From assembly GCF_000426465.1 (NCBI RefSeq), contig NZ_KE384527.1, positions 124,001-188,000 on the forward strand: a DNA stretch of 64,000 nucleotides. The letters run 5' to 3'. Origin of the DNA: Epilithonimonas caeni DSM 17710 (GTDB lineage Bacteria; Bacteroidota; Bacteroidia; Flavobacteriales; Weeksellaceae). The notes beneath the pieces are model-generated. The model saw nothing but the letters and a program-made list of their open reading frames with translations, was not told the DNA's origin and did not search any database. This document shows positions 18,343-27,171 of the stretch, in pieces. The stretch's first letter is position 1. Every line of letters begins with the position of its first letter. The translations under genes were made by a program, and so were the position numbers.

Positions 18343-19599
18343 ATGACAGTTCAAGCACAAGAAGTATTAGAGTATAAGAATGAAGAATTTTCATTAATAG
18401 GAGCTCCTTTGAAAGATTTCCTAAAAAAAAATAAAAATATAAAATTCGAAATATTTACAACAGCACACTGGCGAGGTTATCAGGGCTATTGGAAAATTGA
18501 AAACGAAAAACTATATCTCACAAAACTAGAAAGTGCTAATTATACATTTGAAGAAATATTCAATTCAACTGAACCTATATTAGCAGATTGGTTCTCAGGT
18601 ACATTACAATTTGGATTTGGGTATTTTAAAGAAAATCATTGGTGGGGAAATTACGAAAATTATTTATGGATAAAAATTGATAAAGGAATCGTAATTGAAA
18701 AAAGAATTAGGAAAGGAATAGATAATGATTATATACAAATTTTGAATTTTGGCATATATAAAAATGAAAGTGTCAAAAGTTTGATTTACGGTAAAATAAC
18801 TTTAAATACTCATCAAACAACAATAAATTACGTAAAAGCAGTAATTAATAGTTTTATCGAAAAAAATAATAATGTTATACTTCCTACTATAAACATAACT
18901 AATGAAGATTATGAGTTACTTGAAAAAATTAGTACAAATGTAGTCACATACGAGATATTCGAAAATAATATCACAACAAATTCCGCTGAAAAAGAAATTG
19001 CCGAACAATTTTCTGTTTTATTAGAAAAAGTAATTCCCTCTGTTTTTTTACTGCCAAATACTAAATTTAGAGAAATGAAAAAACAAAATATTGAAATCGT
19101 ATCTGATTCTATTTTGTTAGATAATGATGATGGCTATTTAAATTGGGCTATAAAAAATGTACCAAGTTTTTGTTATCCACCTTCGCTTTTGACACACAAC
19201 TTCAACTTAAAAAAACTTGCAGGTTTCAAAATTGATAGAATTAGTAACATTCAATTTAAAATTAAGGCAGTGACTTTGGACAATCAATCATATAAATTCC
19301 CATCTGACACTCTTAAAATAAATCAAGAGAAATATGAAAAACGCTATTCAGTATATTTTGACGAAATTGAAAATGAAATATTTTATGATAATAATGCTAT
19401 TAACCAAAGTCAAGAATTTCAATATTATTTAAACGAAAATTTTGAAAAAAAAATTAGGCTTGAAAATTATCAAGAAAATCACCCGGAAGATTATGAAATT
19501 CAAACTTATAACGACTGGCTAAATGAAGAATTCGGAGATGATGCAGAAACAGCCTATTGGAACTTAGATGAATTGTATGTATTCACAAAAAGAAATTAA
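18343..19599 (+). CDS. AT-rich gene of unknown function
   Basis: I do not recognise this 418-residue protein. It has no signal peptide or membrane segment and is rich in Asn, Lys, Glu and aromatic residues (HWRGYQGYWKIE at about 43-54, NHWWGNYENYLW at about 103-114). Base composition is visibly lower in GC than the neighbouring housekeeping genes, suggesting acquisition. The next gene overlaps its end by 23 bases and is probably cotranslated. Such paired soluble proteins beside a toxin-antitoxin module are sometimes immunity proteins of polymorphic toxins; that is a guess from context only. Confidence 0.7.
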   Translation: MTVQAQEVLEYKNEEFSLIGAPLKDFLKKNKNIKFEIFTTAHWRGYQGYWKIENEKLYLTKLESANYTFEEIFNSTEPILADWFSGTLQFGFGYFKENHWWGNYENYLWIKIDKGIVIEKRIRKGIDNDYIQILNFGIYKNESVKSLIYGKITLNTHQTTINYVKAVINSFIEKNNNVILPTINITNEDYELLEKISTNVVTYEIFENNITTNSAEKEIAEQFSVLLEKVIPSVFLLPNTKFREMKKQNIEIVSDSILLDNDDGYLNWAIKNVPSFCYPPSLLTHNFNLKKLAGFKIDRISNIQFKIKAVTLDNQSYKFPSDTLKINQEKYEKRYSVYFDEIENEIFYDNNAINQSQEFQYYLNENFEKKIRLENYQENHPEDYEIQTYNDWLNEEFGDDAETAYWNLDELYVFTKRN

Positions 19600-19903
19600 A
19601 AATGCAATTATCAAATCCTTTATAGAAAAAGACCCCAAATATTTTATTCCATTTCTACTTTCAGAAAATGTTTTAGTTGACTATTGGAATAAAACAAAGT
19701 TCTATGAAGTTCTAAAATCTGAAATGCTAAAGTTGGAGATGAAGGATGGATTTAAAGAAATCAAATTCGAAAAGCAGGATTGGGGATATTATGATGATTA
19801 TACACAACTAAACATTTATGATAATTATCACTTAAATCCTAGATTTTCAATTCTTTTTAAGGACGAGGATGAAAAATTATATTTAGAATTCAATCCTTTT
19901 TAA
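19577..19903 (+). CDS. Small protein of unknown function, overlapping the preceding gene
   Basis: The start at 19577 (MYSQKEIKNAIIKSF, 108 residues) is preferred; an ATG nine bases upstream is also possible. The gene begins inside the previous reading frame, which is strong evidence of coupling. The protein is acidic and aromatic-rich, without export signals or a familiar motif, and shares the AT-rich composition of its partner. Function is unknown. Confidence 0.65.
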   Translation: MYSQKEIKNAIIKSFIEKDPKYFIPFLLSENVLVDYWNKTKFYEVLKSEMLKLEMKDGFKEIKFEKQDWGYYDDYTQLNIYDNYHLNPRFSILFKDEDEKLYLEFNPF

Positions 19904-19924
19904 ACTTAAAATAAAATTGGATTG

Positions 19925-19945
19925 AGATTCCTACGGAACGACAAA
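19925..19945. repeat. Half-element of the TGTCATTCCGTAGGAATCT repeat
   Basis: AGATTCCTACGGAACGACAAA matches, with one change, an arm of the palindrome at 53085-53135. Only one arm is present here, between the AT-rich gene pair and the toxin gene. Confidence 0.55.
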
Positions 19946-19999
19946 TATTACTTTAAATGCATCGAACAAAAAATGAGACTTAAAAATTCAAATCGCATT

Positions 20000-20272
20000 T
20001 TATTTATCATCATAATGTCCCCAAGCTGAAAGCATAAGAACATTATCAGATTCTATTTCGTAAACCAAACGGTGTTGTTTGTTGATTTCTCTAGACCAAG
20101 TTTCAATTTTTCGATGTTTGAGTTGTTCTGGTTTTCCAATTCCAATTCTCGGATTTTCTAAGCATTCCGTAATGAAACGTTCTACTTTTGACAGCAATTG
20201 TTTTTGTCCGGATTTTTTATGTTTTCTCAAATCCTCCAGAAATTTCTCCGTATAACTAACAGAAAAACTCAT
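20000..20272 (-). CDS. yoeB: YoeB/Txe-family mRNA-interferase toxin
   Basis: The 90-residue protein of the RelE/YoeB fold cleaves mRNA in the ribosome when freed from its antitoxin. The residues that act in E. coli YoeB have clear counterparts: Glu49 in GKPEQLK, Arg68 in HRLVYE and His86 in AWGHYDDK, so it looks active. Its start overlaps the end of the antitoxin gene by four bases, the usual coupling. It lies in the accessory patch between pheT and dnaN. Confidence 0.92.
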   Translation of the reverse strand: MSFSVSYTEKFLEDLRKHKKSGQKQLLSKVERFITECLENPRIGIGKPEQLKHRKIETWSREINKQHRLVYEIESDNVLMLSAWGHYDDK

Positions 20273-20502
20273 AAAGAATCAAAAAGATTTTTGACATCAT
20301 CTTTTGAGTTCAGCACTTTCTCACTTTTGCTTTTCTTTGATTCATCAAGCATCTTATCAAATTCTTTGCGAGAATATTTTATTTTTTCAGCTGATTCAGA
20401 AGCATCTTCTTTTACCTTGAGCTTTTTGACACCAAGTGCTTTTAAAATTGTGCGGATTTTCTCAACTTCGGATTTATCCGCTTCAAATGTGAACGTTGTC
20501 AT
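20269..20502 (-). CDS. Antitoxin partner of YoeB
   Basis: The 77-residue, highly charged protein begins with a short beta-strand/helix segment (MTTFTFEADKSEVEKIRTIL) and continues as a Lys/Glu-rich tail, as expected for a labile antitoxin that wraps the toxin. It does not look like the standard Phd/YefM antitoxin; small DUF2683-like proteins are the closest type I know. Antitoxin function is inferred from the four-base overlap and from its place upstream of the toxin. Confidence 0.8.
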   Translation of the reverse strand: MTTFTFEADKSEVEKIRTILKALGVKKLKVKEDASESAEKIKYSRKEFDKMLDESKKSKSEKVLNSKDDVKNLFDSL

Positions 20503-20546
20503 ATTCCGTTGTTTTTATGTTAAAAAATAGTTATTAATTTAAACTA

Positions 20547-20581
20547 AAATTTGAGACCTGAATTTCAAATCTCAAATTTTA
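20547..20581. repeat. Palindromic low-complexity spacer
   Basis: AAAATTTGAGA (20547-20557) and TCTCAAATTTT (20571-20581) are perfect inverted arms around 13 bases. The hairpin lies between the dnaN stop and the antitoxin start and could end the dnaN transcript, though it is AT-rich and lacks a clear T-run. Confidence 0.5.
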
Positions 20582-20600
20582 AATATAATTAATTTTAAAA

Positions 20601-21731
20601 TTATAAACCTATCACAGGCATTGACAGCATCAGGATACTTTCGTTGTCTTCCAATCCGTCAACCGGCTCTACAATTCCTGGTCTGTTTGGCTGAGACATT
20701 TTCATTGTAATATCATCAGAAGCTAAAACGGATAACATCTCTGTCAGGAATTTTGAACTGAAACCGATGTTGATATCATCGCCATTGTAATCACAAGGAA
20801 TCTGCATATCCGCTTTGTTTGCATATTCCGTATCTTCCGCGTGAAGATGAAGAACGTTGCCAGACAATTTGAATCTTACTTGATTCGTAGATTTGTTGGA
20901 CATAATAGATGCTCTTCTGATTGAGCTTAAAAGCAAACTTCTGTTGATTGTCAAAACGTTTGGATTCTCTTTAGGAATTACCGCATTGTAGTTCGGATAT
21001 TTTCCGTCAATCAAACGACAAATCCAGATGTTATTTCCAAAAGTGAATTTTGCCATATTATCACTGAATTCAATCACAACATCTTCGTTGGAATTGTTCA
21101 GGATGTTTTTGAAAATTGACAAAGGTTTCTTTGGCATAATGAACTCCAAAGTCTCCGGGTGTACGATATCTGTTCTCTTATAAACCACTAATCTGTGAGA
21201 ATCTGTGGAAACAAAATTGGTCTCATCTTCTTTGAACTGAAACAAAACACCAGTCATCACAGGACGAAGAGAATCGTTGCTTGTTGCAAATAATGTATTT
21301 GCCAAAGCTTCTGCTAAAATCCCGCCTCCGATGGTTACTTTCTGAGAAGCGTCAAATTCCGGCAATTCCGGATAATCGTCAGCATTATCCAAAGCCACTG
21401 CGAAATTGTCTTTCTCATCCAAAATTTCCAAAACGCTCCCGTTTCCGTCTTCAGAATCTTTAACCGCCAAAGTCAAAGGCTGTTCGCCATAGGTTTTCAG
21501 GAAATCCTGAAAAATCTTTCCCGGAACTGCTAATTTTCCTTTGTCATCCGACTTCACTTCAAGAGAAGTGATCAACGTCGTTTCACCATCAGAAGCTGTA
21601 ACTGTCAACAAGTTCTGGTCTAACTCGAAAAGAAAATTCTCCAAAATTGGTCTGGATTGTGAACCGGAAATCACGCCACTCACCGTCTGTAAAGCTTTTT
21701 GCAAATCGCCACTGGCAACAATAAATCTCAT
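20601..21731 (-). CDS. dnaN: DNA polymerase III beta subunit (sliding clamp)
   Basis: DnaN forms the ring-shaped dimer that tethers replicative and repair polymerases to DNA. The 376-residue length and three repeated clamp domains (about 1-125, 126-250, 251-376) are normal. The start MRFIVASGDLQKALQTVSGVI and the C-terminal ESILMLSMPVIGL, which forms part of the peptide-binding pocket, are characteristic. It is not next to dnaA or gyrB here, and no origin-like cluster of DnaA boxes was noticed nearby. Confidence 0.97.
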   Translation of the reverse strand: MRFIVASGDLQKALQTVSGVISGSQSRPILENFLFELDQNLLTVTASDGETTLITSLEVKSDDKGKLAVPGKIFQDFLKTYGEQPLTLAVKDSEDGNGSVLEILDEKDNFAVALDNADDYPELPEFDASQKVTIGGGILAEALANTLFATSNDSLRPVMTGVLFQFKEDETNFVSTDSHRLVVYKRTDIVHPETLEFIMPKKPLSIFKNILNNSNEDVVIEFSDNMAKFTFGNNIWICRLIDGKYPNYNAVIPKENPNVLTINRSLLLSSIRRASIMSNKSTNQVRFKLSGNVLHLHAEDTEYANKADMQIPCDYNGDDINIGFSSKFLTEMLSVLASDDITMKMSQPNRPGIVEPVDGLEDNESILMLSMPVIGL

Positions 21732-21980
21732 AAACTGTATTTATTTCAATTCCACAAATATAATGATTTCGGTTCGATTGTAAAAGTTGATTTTATTTAG
21801 TTATTAACAATTTTTGAATTGGAGTAAAATAAGTTTGAATAACTTTGTGAAAATTTGATGATTGCTGAATTTTTAAACGCAAATGCGATAAGGATTTTTT
21901 GAGTATATTGAAAAATATTTTCAAGGTTCAAACTTAGCAAATATCTACAGATTATTTAATAAGTAGAATTAAAATTAATA

Positions 21981-22346
21981 ATGAAAAAACCTCCATTCTA
22001 TAAAAGTGTACAATTTACAATCAAAGGTCTGATGTGGATTTTGCGAAATGAGCGCAATTTTCAAATCGAAGTTTTCGGTTTGATCATTAATCTTCTTTTG
22101 ATCGTTATTTTTGGACTTAATTCTTTTGAGACTTGTCTGATTCTCATTACAAGTTTTGTTGTTTTAATTACAGAAACTGTTAATACTTGTATCGAAAAAA
22201 TCTGTGATTACATCCAACCGGAATTTGATCAAAGAATTGGAATTATCAAAGATTTGGCAGGCGGTGCGGTTCTGCTTTCTGTTATTGTTTCGATTTGTGT
22301 TGGCGCTTTGATCTACTGGCCTTATTTGAAATTATTTCTTTATTAA
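21981..22346 (+). CDS. dgkA: Diacylglycerol kinase / undecaprenol kinase family, DgkA-type
   Basis: The 121-residue integral membrane kinase has three transmembrane helices (about 33-50, 52-72 and 95-117). The DgkA signature appears as ETVNTCIEKICD at about 65-76, with the metal-binding Glu, and KDLAGGAVLLS at about 90-100. It phosphorylates a lipid alcohol: diacylglycerol in proteobacteria and undecaprenol in some Gram-positives; the substrate here is unproved. It is followed by ddl after 67 bases. Confidence 0.92.
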   Translation: MKKPPFYKSVQFTIKGLMWILRNERNFQIEVFGLIINLLLIVIFGLNSFETCLILITSFVVLITETVNTCIEKICDYIQPEFDQRIGIIKDLAGGAVLLSVIVSICVGALIYWPYLKLFLY

Positions 22347-22413
22347 AATAATTGAAAGATCTAATCCATATTTTTCATAAAATCTCTACATTTGTTTTCA
22401 AGAAAATTTTAGA

Positions 22414-23397
22414 ATGAGTAAAAAAAATGTAGCCGTTGTAATGGGCGGTTATTCTGATGAATACAAAGTTTCCCTTAAAAGCGGACAACTGATTTTCGAT
22501 TCGCTTGACCGTGGACTTTACAATGTTTACAAAGTTGTAATTCTGAAAGATGAATGGTATTTTCTTGATGAAAATGACAACAAAAAACCAATCAACAAAG
22601 CAGATTTCTCCGCCGATTTAGGAAATGGCGAAAATTTGAGGTTTGATGCTTGTTTCAACATCATTCACGGGACGCCTGGCGAAAACGGGATCCTACAAGC
22701 TTACTGGGATGCCATCGGACAAAAATATACAGGATGTGACTTCTATCAAAGTGCATTGACATTCAACAAAAAAGACACGTTAGCCGTTCTATCAAAATAT
22801 GGGATCCCTTCTGCGAAAAGTATTTATCTAAGAAAAGGAGAAGCTATCTCTGACGAGGAAATTATAGAAAAACTCGGACTTCCCGTTTTTGTTAAACCCA
22901 ATCAAAGTGGTTCTTCTCTTGGAATTTCTAAAGTGAAAGAAAAAAGCGAACTTAAAAATGCGCTTGAATCAGCATATAAAGAAGATGACGAAATCCTTAT
23001 CGAAAGCGCTTTGGTCGGAATGGAAGTTTCAGTTGGCGTTTTGGATTACAAAGGCGAAGTGATCGTTTTGGGAATCACGGAAATAGTTCCGGATAAAGAA
23101 TTTTTTGATTATGAAGCCAAATACGAAGGTGCTTCCCAGGAAATTACTCCCGCAAGAATTGATGAAGAAACCAGAAAAAAGGTAGAAGAAATTTCCATCA
23201 AAGCCTACAAATCACTTGGAATGAGCGGATTTTCCCGTTCAGAATTCATCATTGTTGACGGGATCCCGCATCTTTTGGAAATGAATACAAATCCCGGATT
23301 TTCCCCGGCAAGCATTCTTCCGCAACAGGCAAAAATCTATGGAATCTCCATAAAAGACCTTTGTGGAAACGAAGTAGAAAAAGCACTTAACAAATAA
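22414..23397 (+). CDS. ddl: D-alanine-D-alanine ligase
   Basis: This ATP-grasp enzyme makes the D-Ala-D-Ala end of the peptidoglycan stem peptide in the cytoplasm. The 327-residue protein shows the N-terminal VAVVMGGYSDEYKVSLKSG with the substrate Glu, HGTPGENG at about 89-96, KPNQSGSSLGISKV near 166-179 for nucleotide binding and EMNTNPGFSPASILPQQ near the C-terminus. A TACATTTG element at 22387-22394 could be its -7 promoter box. Confidence 0.95.
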   Translation: MSKKNVAVVMGGYSDEYKVSLKSGQLIFDSLDRGLYNVYKVVILKDEWYFLDENDNKKPINKADFSADLGNGENLRFDACFNIIHGTPGENGILQAYWDAIGQKYTGCDFYQSALTFNKKDTLAVLSKYGIPSAKSIYLRKGEAISDEEIIEKLGLPVFVKPNQSGSSLGISKVKEKSELKNALESAYKEDDEILIESALVGMEVSVGVLDYKGEVIVLGITEIVPDKEFFDYEAKYEGASQEITPARIDEETRKKVEEISIKAYKSLGMSGFSRSEFIIVDGIPHLLEMNTNPGFSPASILPQQAKIYGISIKDLCGNEVEKALNK

Positions 23398-23408
23398 TTA
23401 TAAATGAT

Positions 23409-23462
23409 AAATTTTAGATTTTTAAATTATTTGAGAAATCTAAAATTCAGAATCTAAAATTT
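23409..23462. repeat. Palindromic low-complexity spacer between ddl and coaD
   Basis: AAATTTTAGATT (23409-23420) is perfectly complementary in inverse to AATCTAAAATTT (23451-23462). The spacer is built from repeats of the word AATCTAAAATT and lies between two plus-strand genes. Confidence 0.6.
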
Positions 23463-23471
23463 AAAATTTCT

Positions 23472-23939
23472 ATGAAAATTGCTGTTTTTCCCGGGTCGTT
23501 TGACCCAATCACCCTGGGTCATTATGATATTGTGGAACGCGCTGTCCCGTTGTTTGATAAGATCATTATCGCCATCGGAAAGAATTCTCAGAAAAAGTAC
23601 ATGTTCTCGCTTGAACAACGTAAAGAGTTCATCAGAAAAACATTTGAGAAATTCCCGAATGTAGAAGTTGATGATTTTGAAGGCCTTACAATCGATTATT
23701 GTAAAAGCAAAAATGTGAATTTCATTTTGAGAGGGCTCAGAAATCCAGCCGATTTTGAATTTGAGAAGTCAATTGCGCAAACCAACAGAGCTTTGACCAG
23801 AGAAAACACGATTGAAACTATTTTCCTTCTGACGTCTTCTGGAAAATCTTATATCAGCAGTAGTATCGTGAGAGAAATCATTTCTTACGGAGGTAACTAT
23901 GAAATCATGGTTCCAAGTGCTGTGAGAGTTGAAAAATAA
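23472..23939 (+). CDS. coaD: Phosphopantetheine adenylyltransferase
   Basis: CoaD transfers AMP to 4'-phosphopantetheine, the penultimate step to coenzyme A. At 155 residues it is typical. FPGSFDPITLGHYDIVERA at 6-24 holds the nucleotidyltransferase T/HxGH motif, GLRNPADFEFEK is at about 87-98 and the phosphate-binding SYISSSIVREI near 126-136. Confidence 0.96.
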   Translation: MKIAVFPGSFDPITLGHYDIVERAVPLFDKIIIAIGKNSQKKYMFSLEQRKEFIRKTFEKFPNVEVDDFEGLTIDYCKSKNVNFILRGLRNPADFEFEKSIAQTNRALTRENTIETIFLLTSSGKSYISSSIVREIISYGGNYEIMVPSAVRVEK

Positions 23940-23961
23940 GAAATGCTGTATTGAAATAAAT

Positions 23962-23986
23962 AAGGAGATAAAAACATTATCTCCTT
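23962..23986. terminator. Bidirectional terminator
   Basis: AAGGAGATAA (23962-23971) pairs with TTATCTCCTT (23977-23986) around AAACA. It lies between the convergent coaD and phosphoesterase genes. Confidence 0.8.
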
Positions 23987-23997
23987 AACCTTATTGC

Positions 23998-25203
23998 TTA
24001 CCCCAATTCAAATACAGTGATCTCGGGCAGAATTCCCACTCTACCAGGATAACCAATGACACCAAATCCGCGATTGACATATAGATATTTATCTCCACTT
24101 TGATATAAGTCTGCCCACTTGGGATACTTATATTTTACGGGCGACCATTTGAAGTTTTTCAGGTCGATTCCGAATTGCATCCCATGCGTGTGTCCAGAGA
24201 GTGTTAATTGGATGTTTTTCGGATGATTTTTCACCACAGCATCAAAATGCGACGGGTCGTGCGACATCAGAATTTTACAAGCTTCTGCAGGTACGTTTTG
24301 GGAAGCTTTATCCAGATCGCCAAATTGCGGAAACGGCGGAATACCCCAGTTTTCCACACCAAGAATGTATAATTTTTCACCATTTCTTTCAATGATTCTA
24401 TGTTCATTTCTCAGCATTTCGAAACCTGCTTTTCGCTCGTTTTCTATCAGCTTCGGAATGTTATTCTTTTGTTCATCAATATTTTTCCACACCCCATATT
24501 CACCATAATCATGATTTCCTAGGACTGCAAATTTCCCGTCTTTTCCTTTGATTTGAGAAAACAGATCGATGAATGGGATAAACTCATCCGCATAATTGTT
24601 CACCATATCTCCAGTAAACAAAACCAGGTCTGCATTTTGCTCATTAATCAAATCAATAGCATGTTGCAAATGCTTAGGATTTTGGAAGCTCCCACTATGA
24701 ACATCAGAGATCTGAACAATCTTATAACCTTTGAAACTCTCAGGCAGGTTTTTCAGTTTCAGTCTTACGACTCTAGCTCTATGACGATATTTCCCGAAGA
24801 TAATCCCATCCAAAAGAACTCCCGCTAAAATAGCTCCTGAACCAAGTCCAACCAGACTTATAAACTTCCTTCTCGAAGGATAGTTATGATTTTCCGTCGC
24901 AACATAATGGTAACCGAAATTAAAAAGTCTGATAATATCTTCAATCAAAAGGAAAACAGCGACCAGAATCTTCGGCAAAACAAAAATTAGAATTACAGAA
25001 AAAACAATCTGAAAATTCAAGTATTTATGAGAAGCTCTGTTAAAGGTAACCACTGAATAAATCAGAAAAGTATAGATCAGGATCGTTGGAATCCAATAGA
25101 CAAATCTAGCATTTTGATTGGTATAAACCGTTTTAAAAGCCTGATAAACATAGGTTTCCAGAACTAAAAAAATCCCAAGGAGAAATAAAATATTCTTTTG
25201 CAT
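23998..25203 (-). CDS. Membrane-anchored calcineurin-like metallophosphoesterase
   Basis: The 401-residue protein has three N-terminal membrane segments (about 3-22, 36-53 and 62-90), another hydrophobic stretch after RRKF (about 115-130), then a phosphoesterase domain. Metal-binding motifs are DVHSG at 167-171, GDMVNN at 198-203, GNHDYGEYG near 229-237, SHDPSHF and SGHTHG. It resembles YaeI-type phosphodiesterases that act at the outer face of the inner membrane. The substrate is unknown; a lipid phosphodiester is possible. Confidence 0.88.
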   Translation of the reverse strand: MQKNILFLLGIFLVLETYVYQAFKTVYTNQNARFVYWIPTILIYTFLIYSVVTFNRASHKYLNFQIVFSVILIFVLPKILVAVFLLIEDIIRLFNFGYHYVATENHNYPSRRKFISLVGLGSGAILAGVLLDGIIFGKYRHRARVVRLKLKNLPESFKGYKIVQISDVHSGSFQNPKHLQHAIDLINEQNADLVLFTGDMVNNYADEFIPFIDLFSQIKGKDGKFAVLGNHDYGEYGVWKNIDEQKNNIPKLIENERKAGFEMLRNEHRIIERNGEKLYILGVENWGIPPFPQFGDLDKASQNVPAEACKILMSHDPSHFDAVVKNHPKNIQLTLSGHTHGMQFGIDLKNFKWSPVKYKYPKWADLYQSGDKYLYVNRGFGVIGYPGRVGILPEITVFELG

Positions 25204-25219
25204 ACAATGATATAAAAAA

Positions 25220-25250
25220 ACAAAAGGAATAAAAAACTCATTCCTTTTGT
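25220..25250 (-). terminator. Terminator after the FabH-like gene
   Basis: ACAAAAGGAAT (25220-25230) pairs with ATTCCTTTTGT (25240-25250). It lies downstream of the FabH-like stop on the minus strand and just before the phosphoesterase start. Confidence 0.65.
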
Positions 25251-25301
25251 ATTATAAACGATTAAAATCGAATTTTACCTTAATCCGATTGATATATTAT
25301 T

Positions 25302-26381
25302 TTAAATTTTCCCTTCCGGAAACCTGTAAACTACACAATTGATGTTCATCCCTGCTCCTACGGACGTAAATATGATATGAGAACCAGCAACAAATTCCTG
25401 ACCTTCCATTTTGCCTTTTCTAATCAAATCGAATAAAGTCGGAACCGTTGCCACAGAAGAATTACCCAATTCCTGAATCGTCATCGGGGAGATGACATGG
25501 TCATAATCTTTTTGCCCGTATAATTTGAAAAGTCTGCCAATCATCGCATAATCCATCTTTGCATTAGCCTGATGGATCAATACTTTTTTGATATCAGAAA
25601 TATCGAGACCTGCTTTATCAATTGTTGCTTTTATTGCATCAGGAACATTTTTCAGAGCATATTCGTAGATTTTACGGCCTCTCATTCTGATGTAAAGCTT
25701 GCTTTGGTCATGATCTAAATTCAATGAAGGTGCATTTTCCAGATAACAAAGTTCTTCGCCGTTATCACAAAGTGTGTTGTCTGCAATTACTCCAACCGTA
25801 GTATCATCGGTTGCCGTTACCACAACCGCTCCCGCTCCATCTGCAAAGATCATTTTATTTCGGTCATAAGGGTCGGTCACCCTACTCAAAGTCTCACCAC
25901 CAACAACCAAAACAGTTTTAGCTTTTCCGGCTTTTATCATCGTATCGGCAAGAATCAAAGACTCTACCCAGCCCGGACATCCGAAAATCATATCGTAATT
26001 GACACAATCTCTTCTTTTGATTCCCAATTTTCCTTTCAACCTTGCAGAAAGGGACGGCATAAAATTAGGAACACCTTCCGCATCTACTTCTCCAAAATTG
26101 GTTGCATAGATAATATAATCAATCTCTTCTTTATCAATCCCAGCATCTTCAATAGCCTCGACAGAAGCTCTGTAACCCAAATCCGAGTTGAAATCTTCCG
26201 GATCGATATATCTCCTTCTTTCGATTTCTGTAATATCTACAAACTTCTCGATGATTTCCCCAGTAGGTTTCTCAATCAATTGATTATTATCATCATAGAA
26301 AACCGAGTCCTTGAAATGAGAACCTTCTATTACGTTATCCGGGATATAACTTCCGGAGCCAATGATTATTGTATTAGGCAT
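25302..26381 (-). CDS. 3-oxoacyl-ACP synthase III-like protein (FabH family)
   Basis: This thiolase-fold condensing enzyme joins an acyl-CoA primer to malonyl-ACP at the start of fatty-acid synthesis. The catalytic triad is intact: Cys135 in FGCPGW, His270 in IHQANAK and Asn307 in LGNSSVATVP. At 359 residues it is longer than E. coli FabH (317), with extra sequence near the N-terminus (about 25-60, ending RRRYIDPEDF) as in the divergent Bacteroidota FabH paralogues. No other fatty-acid gene adjoins, so a secondary-lipid role is equally possible. Confidence 0.88.
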   Translation of the reverse strand: MPNTIIIGSGSYIPDNVIEGSHFKDSVFYDDNNQLIEKPTGEIIEKFVDITEIERRRYIDPEDFNSDLGYRASVEAIEDAGIDKEEIDYIIYATNFGEVDAEGVPNFMPSLSARLKGKLGIKRRDCVNYDMIFGCPGWVESLILADTMIKAGKAKTVLVVGGETLSRVTDPYDRNKMIFADGAGAVVVTATDDTTVGVIADNTLCDNGEELCYLENAPSLNLDHDQSKLYIRMRGRKIYEYALKNVPDAIKATIDKAGLDISDIKKVLIHQANAKMDYAMIGRLFKLYGQKDYDHVISPMTIQELGNSSVATVPTLFDLIRKGKMEGQEFVAGSHIIFTSVGAGMNINCVVYRFPEGKI

Positions 26382-26559
26382 TGATTTAAAAAAAATTTGA
26401 ATGCAAAATTACGCAAAAATTAATTCACTGAATTTTATTTCTTTAAGAATATTCTATTCAGCCTTTAATAATTCCAATACTATACCAATAAACAATAATG
26501 CATTCTCAAATTTTGAGATAACAATTGAATTTAAATAAATTTAAAATCTCAGGAATTTA

Positions 26560-26567
26560 TATTTTTG
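26560..26567 (+). promoter_or_regulatory. -7 element upstream of yigZ
   Basis: TATTTTTG matches the Bacteroidota -7 consensus four bases before the yigZ ATG at 26572, implying little or no leader. No TTG was found at a suitable -33 distance. Confidence 0.35.
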
Positions 26568-26571
26568 ACGA

Positions 26572-27168
26572 ATGTTTGAGTTCCAGACCATAGAAAAACC
26601 GATTGAAAATATCCTGCTCAAAGAGAAAGGAAGCAAGTTCATCGGTTTTGCATATCCCGTCAATTCCGAGTCCGATATTAAAGATTCATTAAATGAATTA
26701 AAATCAATTCACCCAAAAGCTACACATCACTGCTATGCTTTCAGGCTTGGAATCAATGGAGAAAATTACCGTGCGAATGATGACGGAGAACCATCAGGAA
26801 GTGCTGGCTTACCAATTTACAATCAGCTTCTTGCCCACCAGATCACGAATATTTTAGTGGTTGTGATAAGATATTACGGAGGAACCAAACTAGGTGTTGG
26901 CGGATTGGTGAAGGCATACAAGGAATCTGCAAAATATACTTTGGATCAAGCCAACATCATCACAAAAGAATTAGAATCGAAAATTGAACTTAAGTTCAAA
27001 TTCTCCCAGCAGAATCTCATCTTCACTTTATTAAATAAATATGATGCGAAGATCATTTCTTTCGAGGCCGAAGACATCTGCACCATCAAAGCCAGCTTCA
27101 AAACTTCTAAAAAAGAAAGCATCTCAGACGAATTATCCGAGATGCTGTTGGAATTTAATTTTTCATAA
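26572..27168 (+). CDS. yigZ: YigZ/IMPACT family protein
   Basis: The 198-residue protein has an N-terminal UPF0029/Impact domain (about 1-115) with KGSKFIGFAYPV, HHCYAFRLG, NDDGEPSGSAG and VVIRYYGGTKLGVGGL, and a C-terminal DUF1949 ferredoxin-like domain (about 135-198). These are the standard family marks. Members are linked to ribosome and translation regulation by homology with yeast Yih1; the bacterial reaction is not established. Confidence 0.93.
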   Translation: MFEFQTIEKPIENILLKEKGSKFIGFAYPVNSESDIKDSLNELKSIHPKATHHCYAFRLGINGENYRANDDGEPSGSAGLPIYNQLLAHQITNILVVVIRYYGGTKLGVGGLVKAYKESAKYTLDQANIITKELESKIELKFKFSQQNLIFTLLNKYDAKIISFEAEDICTIKASFKTSKKESISDELSEMLLEFNFS

Positions 27169-27171
27169 CAT

